Counted from the first letter of the stretch, positions 32,934 to 43,187 are shown. The stretch: 64,000 bases of DNA from Rugalucina vietnamica (GCA_964017185.1 OZ024884.1:18384048-18448047), one strand, 5' to 3'. Made by a program: numbers and translations. The notes: generated from the sequence alone by a model not told the origin.

Positions 32934-33977
32934 CACTGAAAAAAAGTTATAAGAGGCCACCTCATATTTTGTCTTCTAGTTCAGAAAGTAAAATACGATC
33001 AATTAAAATTCATAATCATATGAATAAACCAATGTCTAACAGTGGCTCTGTGAGTTTCTGCATTCCAAAATGCGTGATACTTCTCACACAGACGAAGCAT
33101 GTGTAAAGGTACCCTATTTCAAAAAGTCACACTTTATTAACATCAAATTAAATGTCATATTATGACGTTGTGTTTTTACATTTTAATTTATTTGAAAGTG
33201 CTACTGACTGCCATGATGCAAGATAAAATTAAGTCAAAAGTGTTGCTGCAATAAGAATCTTCGTTTCTGTTTTGCACATGCAAGAAGACAACAACCTGAA
33301 TAACAGGAATTCAGCTTTTGTATGCAATTTGCATACCAACTTTGTTCTTCTCCAGTTGCGTTATTATCAGCAGCACGGCATTGAAATTTTCAGCGATTAT
33401 TTAGGTCAAATACTAGACTCTGATAAACTTTGAAAATTAAAAAAATCGTCCACAAATTTTGTTATTTTGTTCGTTAAAAATTGGCATTGAAACCGGAAGT
33501 GTGCGGCAGCCTTGACATGTTGGTCCTCGAAAATGGTCAAAAACAGTTCAGTCGAATTATATCTCTCATTTCCAGGCCTCATCAAGTGAATTTAACAGGG
33601 GTCAACATGTTTAAAAGGCACATTTATGAATTTTTCAAAAAATCTCAAAATTGGCGATTTTTAAAAATGCATAAAAATTCTACCAGTAGAGAAAATTCGA
33701 ATGTTTGATGTTTTTCCGAGCCGTAACGACCATTTTGATGACACCCGTTCCTAATTTCAATAAATGGTGTGCTGTATCCAATTTTTTATTTAAAAACATT
33801 GATTTTTGCATTTTTACTCCAAAAACGCCTTTAGTAAAAGAAAATTATTTGTTAACACTTTGGAACTTTACTTACTTGAAAGACACGTCTTTTGGCAAAA
33901 AATTGTGCAATTTTGAACTTGGCTTAGAAACAAAAAATGAGTTTGAAAAGTGGCCTCTTTATAACTTTGTTTCAGTG
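32934..33977. mobile_element. non-autonomous TIR element with TA duplication (copy 2)
   Basis: 1,044 bp. The left end CACTGAAAAAAAGTTATAAG...AGGCCAC is mirrored by GTGGCCTC...ATAACTTTGTTTCAGTG. TA lies on both sides (32932-32933 and 33978-33979). It is collinear with 14372-15763. Non-coding; the 75- and 91-codon ORFs are not conserved in the other copy. Confidence 0.75.
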
Positions 33978-33979
33978 TA

Positions 33980-34511
33980 GATGGGTTGCGTGATCCTGTC
34001 TTCACTTAATAACGCATAATACTTATAACAGCCAAGAATAAAAATAATTCAACATTAAGATCAGGAAGAATTGTTTAAGCTAATAAAAATAATTTAACAT
34101 TAAGATCAGGAAGAATTGTATAAGCTGACATTTGAAGCAATACAAATGTTTTGCATTAGTACAAAAACAACAGTTTATAAGGTATTTGTAAGACAGACCG
34201 TGTATTTCAAGGAAAAATATAGATTATTACTTTGTCCTAATTTGCGCACGGACAATTCCGGAATCGAACAGATTTTTGTGCATTTTTTTAAAAAAGACCC
34301 ATTACAAACCTTATCACGTTCGGGGTCGGGCTGGTGCAGTTACAGAGGCTTGAACTTGAAGCTTCTATATTTGCAAATTTGCAGTGTTGCAAAAATGCGA
34401 ACAGCAAGTCACAAACTACATGTACATGCACTAGATAGACCAGTGCTCTATGTTGTTGCACCATACTAACGATATATTTTTTTACAAACGTTGGCAAATG
34501 GTGGGGAAAAT
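33980..34511. other. no gene recognised
   Basis: A 45-base near-direct repeat occurs: AACATTAAGATCAGGAAGAA at 34051 and again near 34097. Nothing else was seen. Confidence 0.4.
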
Positions 34512-34751
34512 GGCGGCCCCCGTAGCTGAGAGGTTAAGAGCGCTGTTTCTTAATCACTCGATCATCTCACCGCTGTGCCTGGTGTGGGTTCGAGCCCCAC
34601 TCTGGCCACATGTGAGACAAGCCAAGTTCTGCTTGTGGGTGTGCCAGGTGGTTTTTCTCGGGGTTCTCCCGCTTTCTCCCCACCTACTGATTGGCCCGTC
34701 TCATATGAGCTGAAATAATCTTGAAAGGGACGTAAAACTGAATTAAAAAAA
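34512..34751 (+). mobile_element. tRNA-derived SINE
   Basis: The head GGCGGCCCCCGTAGCTGAGA has the box A pattern (GTAGCTGAGAGGTTAAGAGC), and GGGTTCGAGCCCC is box B, giving an RNA polymerase III promoter. A ~150-bp body follows and the element ends GGGACGTAAAACTGAATT plus A-run. A second copy is at 39806-40018 in reverse. Confidence 0.8.
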
Positions 34752-34869
34752 AGATGGGGAAAATAATACATGTATACCGACATGTAACATGTTACACTGA
34801 ATGCAAAGTGGGCGTCTAAGTCAAGTGAGATACTGAGTGCTAGCTTCGAAAAAGGCTCATTCAAAATAA

Positions 34870-34955
34870 GTAAGGAACCCGAAGTTATGCATCGAACCCC
34901 CGACCCCTGGTTATAACACCTGGTTTACAGGTCCAAAACTGAAGCCATGAAGGCT
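34870..34955 (-). repeat. tRNA-like relic
   Basis: On the minus strand TGGCTTCAGTTTTGGACCTG followed by GGGGGTTCGATGCATAA gives box A-like and box B signals at tRNA spacing. It does not fold as a full tRNA, so it is a SINE head or pseudo-tRNA. Confidence 0.4.
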
Positions 34956-35003
34956 TCTACAAGCATAACATACATGCTTTGGACAAAATGGGACATTTTT
35001 AAC

Positions 35004-36565
35004 AAGGTACAAGTAGGCAAAGATCAGGAAAAGGCGCAATCAGAAAGAGATTCCCACTCCAAAAACCGAGGTGGGAAAAAACCAAACTAACAATCAGGCA
35101 CTTATACCATGAAACATATCGTAAGCCGAATGAGCAGCTATTTTCCCAATAGGTGACCACTCAGTTACCTTAACTTAATTAAAAATATGAAAACATACAT
35201 AAGGCGCCAACAGCACAAAAAATGTTAAACACCAAGACATAAAACAAAAAGAACCACCACAGAAGTATCGCCTTGGAACGATCAGTAACACAAAATAACT
35301 GGCGGGCTTAAACCGGTTTTACAGTTTCCTAACCTCACCCTCAGCTTCTGCAGTGGTTCATAAGATTTAGTAAGTTCTTCGGTCCTCGTGGTGAATCTCT
35401 AACTAGTCAATGAATCATCAAGAACAAACAAATAAATCATGATAAACATCCTGATGAATCAAAAACAAGGACTCACAGATTGAGTAAGCTGCCCGACGAT
35501 GGAGATCCCTGGGCGCCGAATAACCTACTAACTCCGGAGCAAAAGAAAAACACCAGTTGGACCCCGGTGGGCCAAGCAACAGACAAGAAGCTCCGGCCCC
35601 AACCAACTATAATGAATAGCTTTAAGTCGGGGCCATCATAGAGTCTGACGCCCGATCCACCGGCGTGCAATTAAAGAAGGCAGCATAGTTATCAACCATG
35701 AATGGGTTAAAAACTAAGCATGCAGACTGTCGCATAACATTCAAGTTATAATCTATACGTCTGTAACGTGTTATGATTTTTCTGAACTGAAAAGAAAAAT
35801 CATTAATTCCTACAAGTTTCTTAAATTTGTAAACTAAGTCACCATAAAATTCAGGTTCCGAAAGGCCCTCACTTAAAAGCGTCTTTAATCCAACATTATA
35901 TTTGGAAATCAATTCATATTGTCTACGATAAAATTCAGAAAAGGTTTTTCGAAGTTTATGATACCGATAGCCCTGTTGGAGAAGTTTTGCCGTTAAACAT
36001 TTATTTCGAGCGTTGAAGTCTGTAACATGATTGCAGACTTTAGCAAACCTAATAAGTTGCGAAATGTAAACACCATAAGAAGCACGACGAGGAACGTCAC
36101 CATCCAAGAAAGGAAAATTTACTATATCAAAATCAAAGTCATCGCGCTTATTATAAATTTTAGAAGAAACAAATCCATTTGCAACAGAAAGATGTAGATC
36201 TAAAAAGGGGGCTTCGGTATCTGAGATATTGGCTTCGTTCAACTGAAGTTCAGGTGGATAAATTTGATTGACCATACCTTCAAAATAAGGGTTGTCAATG
36301 TTCAAAAGGTCATCGAGGTACCTAGATGTGGAATTAAAAGCCTCGATAACATCAGCTTGATTATCATGGTTAAGAGAATCCATGAAATCTCTTTCGTAGC
36401 AGTATAAAAATAAATCAGCTACGAGAGGTGCGCAATTTGTACCTATCGGAATTCCAACAATTTGTCTGTATAACTTGGTCCCAAATCTAATATAAATATT
36501 ATCAAGGAGATACGACAAGGCGTCGCACACATTCTGACATGACCAAAGTGTATACCGACACTGTA
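35004..36565 (-). mobile_element. YLDD reverse transcriptase element, 5'-truncated copy
   Basis: It starts (gene direction) at 36565 within the reverse transcriptase, runs through the stop at 35622 and continues through the full 3' tail, which ends at GGTACAAGTAGGC (35004-35016). Homology to the 43871-45690 copy stops sharply at 36565, so 5' truncation at insertion is likely. Confidence 0.75.
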
Positions 36566-36605
36566 AGTTATGTAAATAGTGTAGATACCCTTTCATTTGA
36601 TACAT
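35622..36605 (-). CDS. reverse transcriptase, YLDD family, N-terminally truncated
   Basis: 327 codons, uninterrupted. Key motifs: GIPIGTNCAPLVADLF at residues 51-66, catalytic YLDD at 96-99, then conserved blocks with TEAPFLDLHLS, YNKRDDFDFDIVNFPFLDGD and PRRASYGVYISQLIRFA. The C-terminal part is basic (RKIITRYRRI) and ends MRQSACLVFNP...MMAPT. The first ~20 residues (before RYTLWSCQ) have no homology in the sister copy and are read-through from flanking DNA. The family copies RNA into DNA during retrotransposition. The YxDD loop and lack of any LTR or DDE part suggest a Penelope-like or related non-LTR retroelement, but I cannot settle the clade. No endonuclease domain is visible. Truncated and probably immobile on its own. 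Confidence 0.8.
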   Translation of the reverse strand: MYQMKGYLHYLHNLQCRYTLWSCQNVCDALSYLLDNIYIRFGTKLYRQIVGIPIGTNCAPLVADLFLYCYERDFMDSLNHDNQADVIEAFNSTSRYLDDLLNIDNPYFEGMVNQIYPPELQLNEANISDTEAPFLDLHLSVANGFVSSKIYNKRDDFDFDIVNFPFLDGDVPRRASYGVYISQLIRFAKVCNHVTDFNARNKCLTAKLLQQGYRYHKLRKTFSEFYRRQYELISKYNVGLKTLLSEGLSEPEFYGDLVYKFKKLVGINDFSFQFRKIITRYRRIDYNLNVMRQSACLVFNPFMVDNYAAFFNCTPVDRASDSMMAPT

Positions 36606-36649
36606 TTTCTACTCATATTATGACAGCTCTTACGTTGTCTTTACTTCAT

Positions 36650-36960
36650 CTATGTGCAAATAATAATTTGTAAAATATGAAAGTCAACTGGCAGCAGCTA
36701 TTTTATGTTAAAAATGCTATAATAAGTTGACTGGCAGCAGCGATTAATCCTAAAATGGCTGGTGACGGTCAACTTGCAGCAGCCAATTTAATGTAAAATT
36801 GCTATTACCAGTCAACTGGCAGCAGCCAATTTAACGTAAAATCGCTATTACCAGTCAACTGGCAGCAGCCAATTTAACGTAAGTAAAATCGCTATTACCA
36901 GTCAACTGGCAGCAGCCATTTTACGTAAAATCGCTGCTGTCAGTCAACTGGTAATAGCCA
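36650..36960. repeat. tandem array of ~43-bp unit
   Basis: About six units based on GTCAACTGGCAGCAGCCAAT followed by TTAACGTAAAATCGCTATTACCA. The best-conserved pair is at 36811-36896. Units read in opposite sense at the ends (GTTGACTGGCAGCAGC; CAACTGGTAATAGCC), so the array is partly self-complementary. It lies just inside the right end of the 30409-37040 transposon. Confidence 0.75.
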
Positions 36961-37040
36961 CTCCGAAAATGAAAAATACGAAGCTCTTGATTTTTGCCTC
37001 GAATGCAACACAAATAACATCCCTGATCTTGACTCGGCCG

Positions 37041-37207
37041 ATATACAGTATTTCCCCCTTTCTAAAGATGCTTAATATAAACTTGGTTTAGTTGGCCTGA
37101 GTAGAATACCTTTGAAAATGTGAACGACCGGACGGACACACGGACGGACGCCGGCCTGAGTACCATCTCATAAGCTCTCCAAGTGCCTTCAGATCAGGTG
37201 AGCTAAA
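37041..37207 (+). repeat. AGGTGAGC-type dispersed repeat, right part of split copy
   Basis: Continuation of 29765-30408. It carries a GGACGGAC-rich run and ends ATCAGGTGAGCTAAAA, the family's right border (compare 15764-15790). Confidence 0.7.
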
Positions 37208-37477
37208 AGGTAAAAAAGTCATAAATAAGACGTTAAAAGTTGAGTGCATAGTTAAACGAAACTTTATGGGATGTGTAAATGCAAACAAACAACTAACGAC
37301 GTCCTTGTGTTTTAATATGCAATATTTTATATGTTCCCCTATAATGATATAAATAAGTAATAAATATTGATAAATTATAAGACATAACCAATGCCATAAT
37401 TTAACAATAAAATGACGAATCGATTTTAGTCTGTTGTAGAGTGTTTCCTTATCCACCTATCCATTCTGGAACTGAAC

Positions 37478-37765
37478 ATCGGGATAGCATGTCCGCGAAA
37501 TGTATAACCCCTGATACCCCACTTTTGTATACATAGTTAAACTGGGTTGTACAGGGGTAAACCTATTTTTTATTATTTTTGATTCAAAACATAGATTGTG
37601 GGTACTCGGTAGAGCAGCCTCGCCGATGATGTTTTAAACCAACAATCAAAGCTTTGAGCAAGTATATGAAAGCTACATGAAAACTATTAAACAAATTCCA
37701 CTGAAAACTTTCAATTTTACAGTTTTAAAATTTCTATTTGTTGTATTGGAGTCTTTTCGTAATGA
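37478..37765 (-). mobile_element. palindrome-centred MITE, copy 3 (decayed)
   Basis: Carries GGATAGCATGTCCGCGAAAT, a diverged ACCCCACTTTTGTATA block and ACATAGATTGTGGGTACTCG. The right half of the palindrome is scrambled. Confidence 0.6.
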
Positions 37766-37799
37766 AATAATAATTTGCCTGACTTGACTTGACTTGCAT

Positions 37800-39058
37800 G
37801 CAGCTTTCACTCTAGCACGCGATCCGTTGCGATCATCACGATTAGCCAATCTTATCGAATCGTTGAACTTCTCTAGATACGAGATGATGCGACTTCATAC
37901 GTGCTGATGAGACTAGTTTTGATTTGATGCGTTACAGGCACAATTGAAAACCAGATCTGTTACGACAAAGCTGGCTGATCAGCTATAACTACTTTTCGAC
38001 TCCGATTATCACAATAAGGGTTTACGATTTGATACGATCCATTGCGCCCAGATACGTCCGGATACGTTTCTACACGTTTATCAGGACACAATACGATGTG
38101 CTGCGATAAATCTCACGATAAGGACATGGATAGTCACGATTCAAGACACGATTTGACGCGATACTAGTGTTAAAAGTGCTACCGAGCATCGACTCTTTCG
38201 CTTGAACTTGTACACGATTGAAACTGCATTTCTAAGCCTTAATTGATGCCAGGAGTGCATGGTGGCGATTGTCTGACTGACTTACGCCAAAGGAGTGGGA
38301 CTGCATTCAAATTTCTCTATTTTAAATCGCGTTCTAAGTTTGCAACTTCTCGAATAAAATATACAAGTTTGATCCTTTAGAAGCTGTTGAGGTAGAACGG
38401 GTCATATTGCGCAATTTTAGGTACTGAACCCTCATCAGTGACCCTTTTTAAACCGGCGAAGATAGCCAGCTACATTTAAAAATATCCTGCAATTTCAAAT
38501 CATGTCTGTCAGTTATTTATCTCTTTACCATTTGAAAAGTGCTTAAAAGCCATTAAAGGAATCGATGATATCATCTTGATAATCGTGCAGCAATCGTGTC
38601 TATAATGCAGGAACTCGCAACTAATCGTAAACACCAATTGTTAAGCGCAATTTCTCATATCTACCCTTATCGTATCGTTTCAGATCATATCTACTCGTGA
38701 ACCAGTCTTATGAGATTATCAACAATGCACCATGACAAATCGCAACATATCGTAGATATTGTGCCACATCGAGGCGCGTTCCTTGTCCAAGATTCGTTGC
38801 GATAATCGCGATTGGGATGCGCGAGTAGATTCGATATGTTGCGTTTGTTGCGATGTATTACGACCTGATGCGATGGACACGATTGATTTATGAACCGGGT
38901 TAATTCTGGAAAATTTTTGGCTGTCAAAAATTCTACCACGATTAACCCGGTTGCCACGATTGACCTCAAGATGTGATAGGATCGGATAAGATCCGTTACG
39001 ATAATCCTGATTCCCTATGATGAATCGTGGTAAGTGTGAAAGCGCTATTATCAGTACT
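37800..39058. mobile_element. word-array element, CACGAT/GCGATAA type
   Basis: Dense in ACGATTC, GATACG, TTGCGATAATCGCGATT and CACGATT words, in two blocks (37800-38260 and 38560-39050). The ends are roughly inverted (GCAGCTTTCACTCTAGCACG left; AGCGCTTTCACACTTACCACG right in reverse). The hammerhead relic at 38399-38444 lies in the middle. No transposase. Confidence 0.5.
38399..38444 (-). ncRNA. hammerhead motif 3, core mutated
   Basis: On the minus strand: stem I GGGTCA/TGACCC (perfect), CTGATGA (38432-38438), stem II with GGGT/TACC, then AAA where GAA is required, stem III palindrome ATTGCGCAAT (38406-38415) and cleavage A. The G-to-A change hits the residue that acts as general base (G12), so it should be inactive. 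Flanks (TTCTAAAGGATCAAAC) match motif 2. Confidence 0.65.
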
Positions 39059-39080
39059 TTGAATGAGCGTGTTTAAGATA

Positions 39081-39770
39081 TACTGAACAAAAAAAGAAAC
39101 GCAACAATTATATTTCACTGAATTTTGAGCAACCTATGATACAATCAGAAATCATTGCATTTTCTACTTCTGCATTAGATATCAGGCTTCCGAATGCAAG
39201 AAGCCGATTTTCATTTTGATGCGTATTTACGGAGTTATTCGATGCCGACCATGGGCATGCTGAAAGTGGAAAACCACACAGTTCGCATGCGCAAACATTA
39301 AAATAATGGTAGGATTTAAATCCGCTCTAAGCCCGCATTTAAAATCACAATGTACCACTCAGCAGATAACTCACACGTTAAAGAAATAAAATGAATAAAA
39401 CGGAAATTATCCCCCTTTCAATTAAACATATAGGGGTTTTGATGGTTTTAATTACGAGCTTGTGTGTCCTTGAACTTTATTTCTTTTTCTTGAATTTTAA
39501 TTAGGGAGCAGCTGACATTGTTTCTTGGTGATTTGGAGTTTCAAAAGTGTGCGCATGCGCAGAGCAGATTGGTCACAATTTGCATTATTTAAGACGACAC
39601 AAATTTCTCATTCAATTTTTATCGAAATTAAAATCAGTTTTTTGCATGATATACCCTAATATCCCATAAATGGGAATCAAAGAGCAACAGACCTGAAATT
39701 ATCAACGCTTTACCCTTAAACTCAAAAATCCTCGGTGGCCTATTGTTGCGTTTCTTTTTTTGTTCAGTAT
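39081..39770. mobile_element. mariner-type MITE, TIR ACTGAACAAAAAAAGAAACG
   Basis: The left end TACTGAACAAAAAAAGAAAC and the right end GTTTCTTTTTTTGTTCAGTA are exact mirrors over about 25 bases, extended by GCAACA/TGTTGC. Ends abut TA, as expected for Tc1/mariner targets. About 690 bp, non-coding. Confidence 0.75.
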
Positions 39771-39805
39771 ATATTGACTAAAGAAAAATCTAGGTTTGAT
39801 ACATA

Positions 39806-40018
39806 CACGTTAAACTTGTTCTTTCAGCTCATATGAGACAGATCAATTAGTAGACTTGGCGAAAACGGTAGAACACCCAAGAAACACAAACTGGAACACC
39901 CACAAGCAGAACTTGGCTTGTCTCACATGTGGCCAGTGCGGGGCTCGAACCCACATCAGGCACAACGATGGGATGATCGAGTGTAAGAATCAGCGTTCCT
40001 AACCATGGGGGCCGCCAA
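39806..40018 (-). mobile_element. tRNA-derived SINE, second copy
   Basis: Reverse copy of 34512-34751. Plus-strand GGGGCTCGAACCC is box B in reverse, and GGGGGCCGCC closes the head. Diverged in the body. Confidence 0.75.
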
Positions 40019-41513
40019 AGCATTTTATTATCTAGAGTTGGATATTACAGAATGACGACGAATAAATAAGTCCACACCTCGAAGCAATATATGGATTTTA
40101 CTCATAAGATAAATTTACTTACGGAAATCAGTTAGCCACATACAACACTGATGTTTATCGTATAGTTTCTATTGTTTTGAAGCGCACCTTTTATATTGGT
40201 TGGTTCTTTTATCATTTTGATTGGACGACATGTAGTCGATTTATAGATGTATGGTAATAAGGCGATACCTTTTTTCGCACGAACAGGTAAATACATTGTA
40301 AGTGTAAACAACTGTAATCAGTGCACATGCATTCTGCACCTTGGATATCGTCGCATGTTGAAAAAAGCAGTAGTATTTAAACCTTTGTGGTCAATACGTC
40401 ATACCTATAATCCCTAAAATGCGGATAAGTCGAATTTCGTTGTTTATATCGGTTTCCTTAGATCTCTGGACGATTTATATTTTTCAATAGACGACGGTTG
40501 CGAATGTGCGTTTTAAGACGTTTTAAGAAGTTCAATGTCGCAGTTAAATGATTGCCAGAGATATGCATTGTTTGACAACAAAGCGAAAGGTAAACCGCTG
40601 ATAGCAAAGAAATATAGTTATGAAAAAGTCATTTGAAATTTTGAATTATAGTCAAAATAATAATAATAAAGTTCCATACAGTTTTGAAACAACCAAAACG
40701 TCAAGTAGGAACTGATACAAGAACGAATTCCAGTAAAGTGGTAATAATGGGCAACGATCAGGAAATGACTCAAACAAAACGAAATTCCCACTCCAAAAAC
40801 CGATGTGGGAAGAAACTTGGTCGTCATTTGTAAAACCCTGACTGTAGAGCATTCGTTTTATTTGTTTGGAATATAGGCATTAGTGGTGGCCAAACGAAAA
40901 TGATTTGCACGTGATAAATTACGAAAATTACGTTGTGGCGACGCTTTGGGGGGGGGGGGGGGTTCGCATTCTATAAGACCGATGGCCAAATTTGACAGGT
41001 CTGCTAACATTATTATGGAATATGAAAACCACTCTTTATCAACAATTTAGTCACTCAAAACAGGGAAAAACAAACAAAATTTAGAAACTAATAATTTATC
41101 GTCGGATAAATAAGCACCCAAAGGTCCTGAATTTGACATTTTTCTCTATTATGGCTGCTACGTTATTGCCTATCAGTTGTGTTTGAAAGTGGAGTGTCAT
41201 AAAAATTGGCACTGACTGTGACTACCTGATGAGTACCAATATGTTAAAATGAGGACTTTTTGCCAAAAAATGATTCGCGGTCGCAAACATGAGCTAAGAT
41301 AAAGAGTTAAACCCATCGGGCTTTAGTTCAGGAACTAACAAGTGTTATTGGCTACATTTTGTTTCGCAGCCAGATACTTTATGGGGCCAGATACTTTATG
41401 GGAGTTGGAAGGTACACGCCAAATCATGCCGCGGTTATGAGGTATACTGGATGGAAATACAAATTAAAACTGAGATTCTTTAAGAGCAGTGAATATATTA
41501 ATGAGAAAGGGGA
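40019..41513. other. no gene; minor fragments
   Basis: 40735-40825 is a short minus-strand piece of the YLDD element tail (CTCCAAAAACCGATGTGGGA). A G-run of 14 lies at 40950-40963. A 93-codon plus-strand ORF (41359-41640) overlaps a hammerhead relic read backwards and is not a gene. Confidence 0.45.
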
Positions 41514-41560
41514 TTGGCCATACCACAATTTCGACTATTTAAGTCTCGTAAGTGACCCTT
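41514..41560 (-). ncRNA. hammerhead motif 4, relic
   Basis: Minus strand: GGGTCA, then CTTACGA (one core base changed from CTGACGA), stem II GACT/AGTC, GAA, a broken stem III, A and TGGCC. The downstream ATTAATATATTCACTGCTCT matches the flank of motif 1. Predicted inactive. Confidence 0.55.
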
Positions 41561-41671
41561 TAGATTTGGCAACAAAGAAAATTACTGAAATTTTACCACA
41601 TGGCAGAACACTAGCTGCAGTAATAGCAATTGAAAATTAAAACTGAGAGCAGTAAATACAATAATGAGAAA

Positions 41672-41698
41672 AGGGATGAGCCATACCGCGGTTTCGAC
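41672..41698 (-). ncRNA. half hammerhead (motif 5) fused to reverse transcriptase fragment
   Basis: Minus strand carries CGTCGAAACCGCGGTATGGC, i.e. the end of stem II, GAA, the ACCGCGGT stem III and the cleavage A. The CTGATGA half is missing; in its place the YLDD element fragment starts at 41699. Confidence 0.5.
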
Positions 41699-41826
41699 GA
41701 GATTTCAAAGATTTTCTTAACCATGACAATCAAGCTGATGTTATCGAGGCCTTTATTTCGACTTCTCGGTACCTCGATGACCGTTTGAACATTTACAATC
41801 CTTATTTTGAAGGCATGGAAACCCAC
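41699..41826 (+). mobile_element. YLDD reverse transcriptase fragment
   Basis: About 128 bases match the coding stretch around the catalytic site (ACCATGACAATCAAGCTGAT; the YLDD codons read YLDDR here, from TACCTCGATGACCGT). Frame-broken. Confidence 0.65.
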
Positions 41827-42130
41827 AATTATTCGTCAATGGGAAGTCGTGATAAGGCAATGGCTACGCATGAAAGAAATAGATTAAATACTAGGAAAAT
41901 CAGATACGATAGATTAAATGCTAGGAAAATTTTCGACTGGTACCATAGAGTGAAAAAGATATTCGAAGAAGTGTACGTGGGATTATAAAAAATTACGTGG
42001 CCTTTTCCCATAACTTGACAACGGTTCAGGCAAACGTATTCAATTTTTTAGCTGACGATAAACTTGCTTTAATCCACTAGATTCTGAAAGTTTGGTTGAT
42101 CTTAAGTGTTTTATTAGCGGTTGGTGATGG

Positions 42131-42513
42131 TTTTACTTACCCCACCCTCCCCATCACGGAGCACGTCAGAAATGACGTTAAGCTTGGCACTGCAGTATCG
42201 CATTATTTTTGCGTTTTCTTCAAAACGGTTTTGCAGATCACAGCCAAACGTGCCATGTATCTTAAAGAATCCATAACAAAACAATTTATGCTCGCTCAAA
42301 CATTAGAGTGGACCGGTTTTGCACCTACGTTGTTTTGCTTAGGCATACATGTTTGCTTTTTCGGAATTTTTAAGCGGTGTCTGAATTTCATGCAACACAG
42401 ATCAACCGGCAATATTGTACAATTCCCATTTGAAACAAATCCTAATTCCATATTTGCCGGTAACACATCAAGATCCTTTGATAAAGCATTACAAGTGAAA
42501 CATTGCCTGCATG
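42131..42513 (-). CDS. candidate unrecognised exon(s)
   Basis: On the minus strand a good acceptor (ATTTGTTCAAACATGCAG) is followed by an open frame (QCFTCNALSKDLDVLPANME, then a Cys-rich run) that stops near 42295 unless it splices at AACAAC|GTAGGT. A second open segment of 39-40 codons begins after TTATGGATTCTTTAAG near 42262 (HGTFGCDLQNRFEENAKIMR...) and ends at GGTGGG|GTAAGT (42134). The composition looks coding but no family is recognised. The implied intron is only about 70 bases, unusually short, so these may be unrelated or chance. The 140-codon plus-strand ORF over the same bases has no support. Confidence 0.25.
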
Positions 42514-43187
42514 TTTGAACAAATAAATATATATCAAAAAATCATATCAAGACAAAATGATATAATAAATATCAAAAAGTCAAATCCGTCATTTAAAGTG
42601 TTCTAATATCTAAATCATAATGTTAAAAGTCAGCATCAATATGCCCAGTCCAAATTTATTCTCAAATCAAGGCAATACATAAATAATTTTATGCAGATTG
42701 GTAATTTAAACCATGCTCCAATAGTGGACAAATTTTTTAACATACAATTAGCAGTAAAAATGTAAAAATCAGTAGCCCTAAAAAGCGCATTTTGTGGTTC
42801 AAAATCAGTGTTTTTGCGTCGACGTCACTGACGTCATCGGTGTACTCCATGATGGCCAAAGTGGGTGTTTTCATTTCACAATTATAATTTTGTAATGGAT
42901 GGAGGGATTGTGATGAAATTTTGCACACTGCTGCATATTACATGGGTCCACGAGGATTGAACGTTTGAGTGGAGTCGAGTCATATAATCATAAGTTACAA
43001 GAAAAGTCCACGTAATTTTTGATAATCTCTCGTAATGTCCCATTGCACCACTCATTCATTCGATATTATCTGCCGTGGTTGGAAGGTCGGAATGGCAGAT
43101 CACATAGTGCATAGCTTCTATAAATAGCAAAGCTATTCGATACTATGTATCATATAAGTACAATCTCTGACATTCTGCGTCAGGTAG
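42514..43187. other. no gene recognised
   Basis: AT-rich. The piece 42880-42960 (TGTGATGAAATTTTGCACAC) looks like part of a dispersed repeat but has no second copy in the window that I can find. Confidence 0.35.

Larger units (their letters stand above)
30409..37040. mobile_element. 6.6-kb composite transposon inserted in a dispersed repeat
   Basis: The left end CCGGCTGAGTCAAGATCAGG and the right end in reverse, CGGCCGAGTCAAGATCAGGG, form an inverted repeat. Similarity continues loosely for ~20 more bases (GTTACTTCT-TTGCAT). ATA flanks both sides (30406-30408 and 37041-37043), a likely 3-bp target duplication. The surrounding AGGTGAGC repeat is continuous once this block is removed. Inside are a foldback MITE, a palindromic MITE, a Tc1-type element, a SINE, a tRNA-like relic, a YLDD reverse transcriptase copy and a tandem array near the right end. 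I see no transposase that belongs to the outer element. Confidence 0.7.

Noticed and set aside
34562-34864. 100-codon minus-strand ORF over the SINE
   Set aside because: It is the reverse translation of the SINE body and is not preserved in the second SINE copy.
41359-41640. 93-codon plus-strand ORF
   Set aside because: It runs backwards through a hammerhead relic and its flank, so the reading frame is incidental.
42297-42513. Linking the Cys-containing segment to the DED gene or the YLDD element
   Set aside because: It is on the wrong side of the DED start codon for that gene, and no YLDD copy in the window carries this sequence.
42096-42518. 140-codon plus-strand ORF
   Set aside because: No domain, hydrophobic random-looking composition and no splice or promoter context; the opposite strand looks more like coding sequence.
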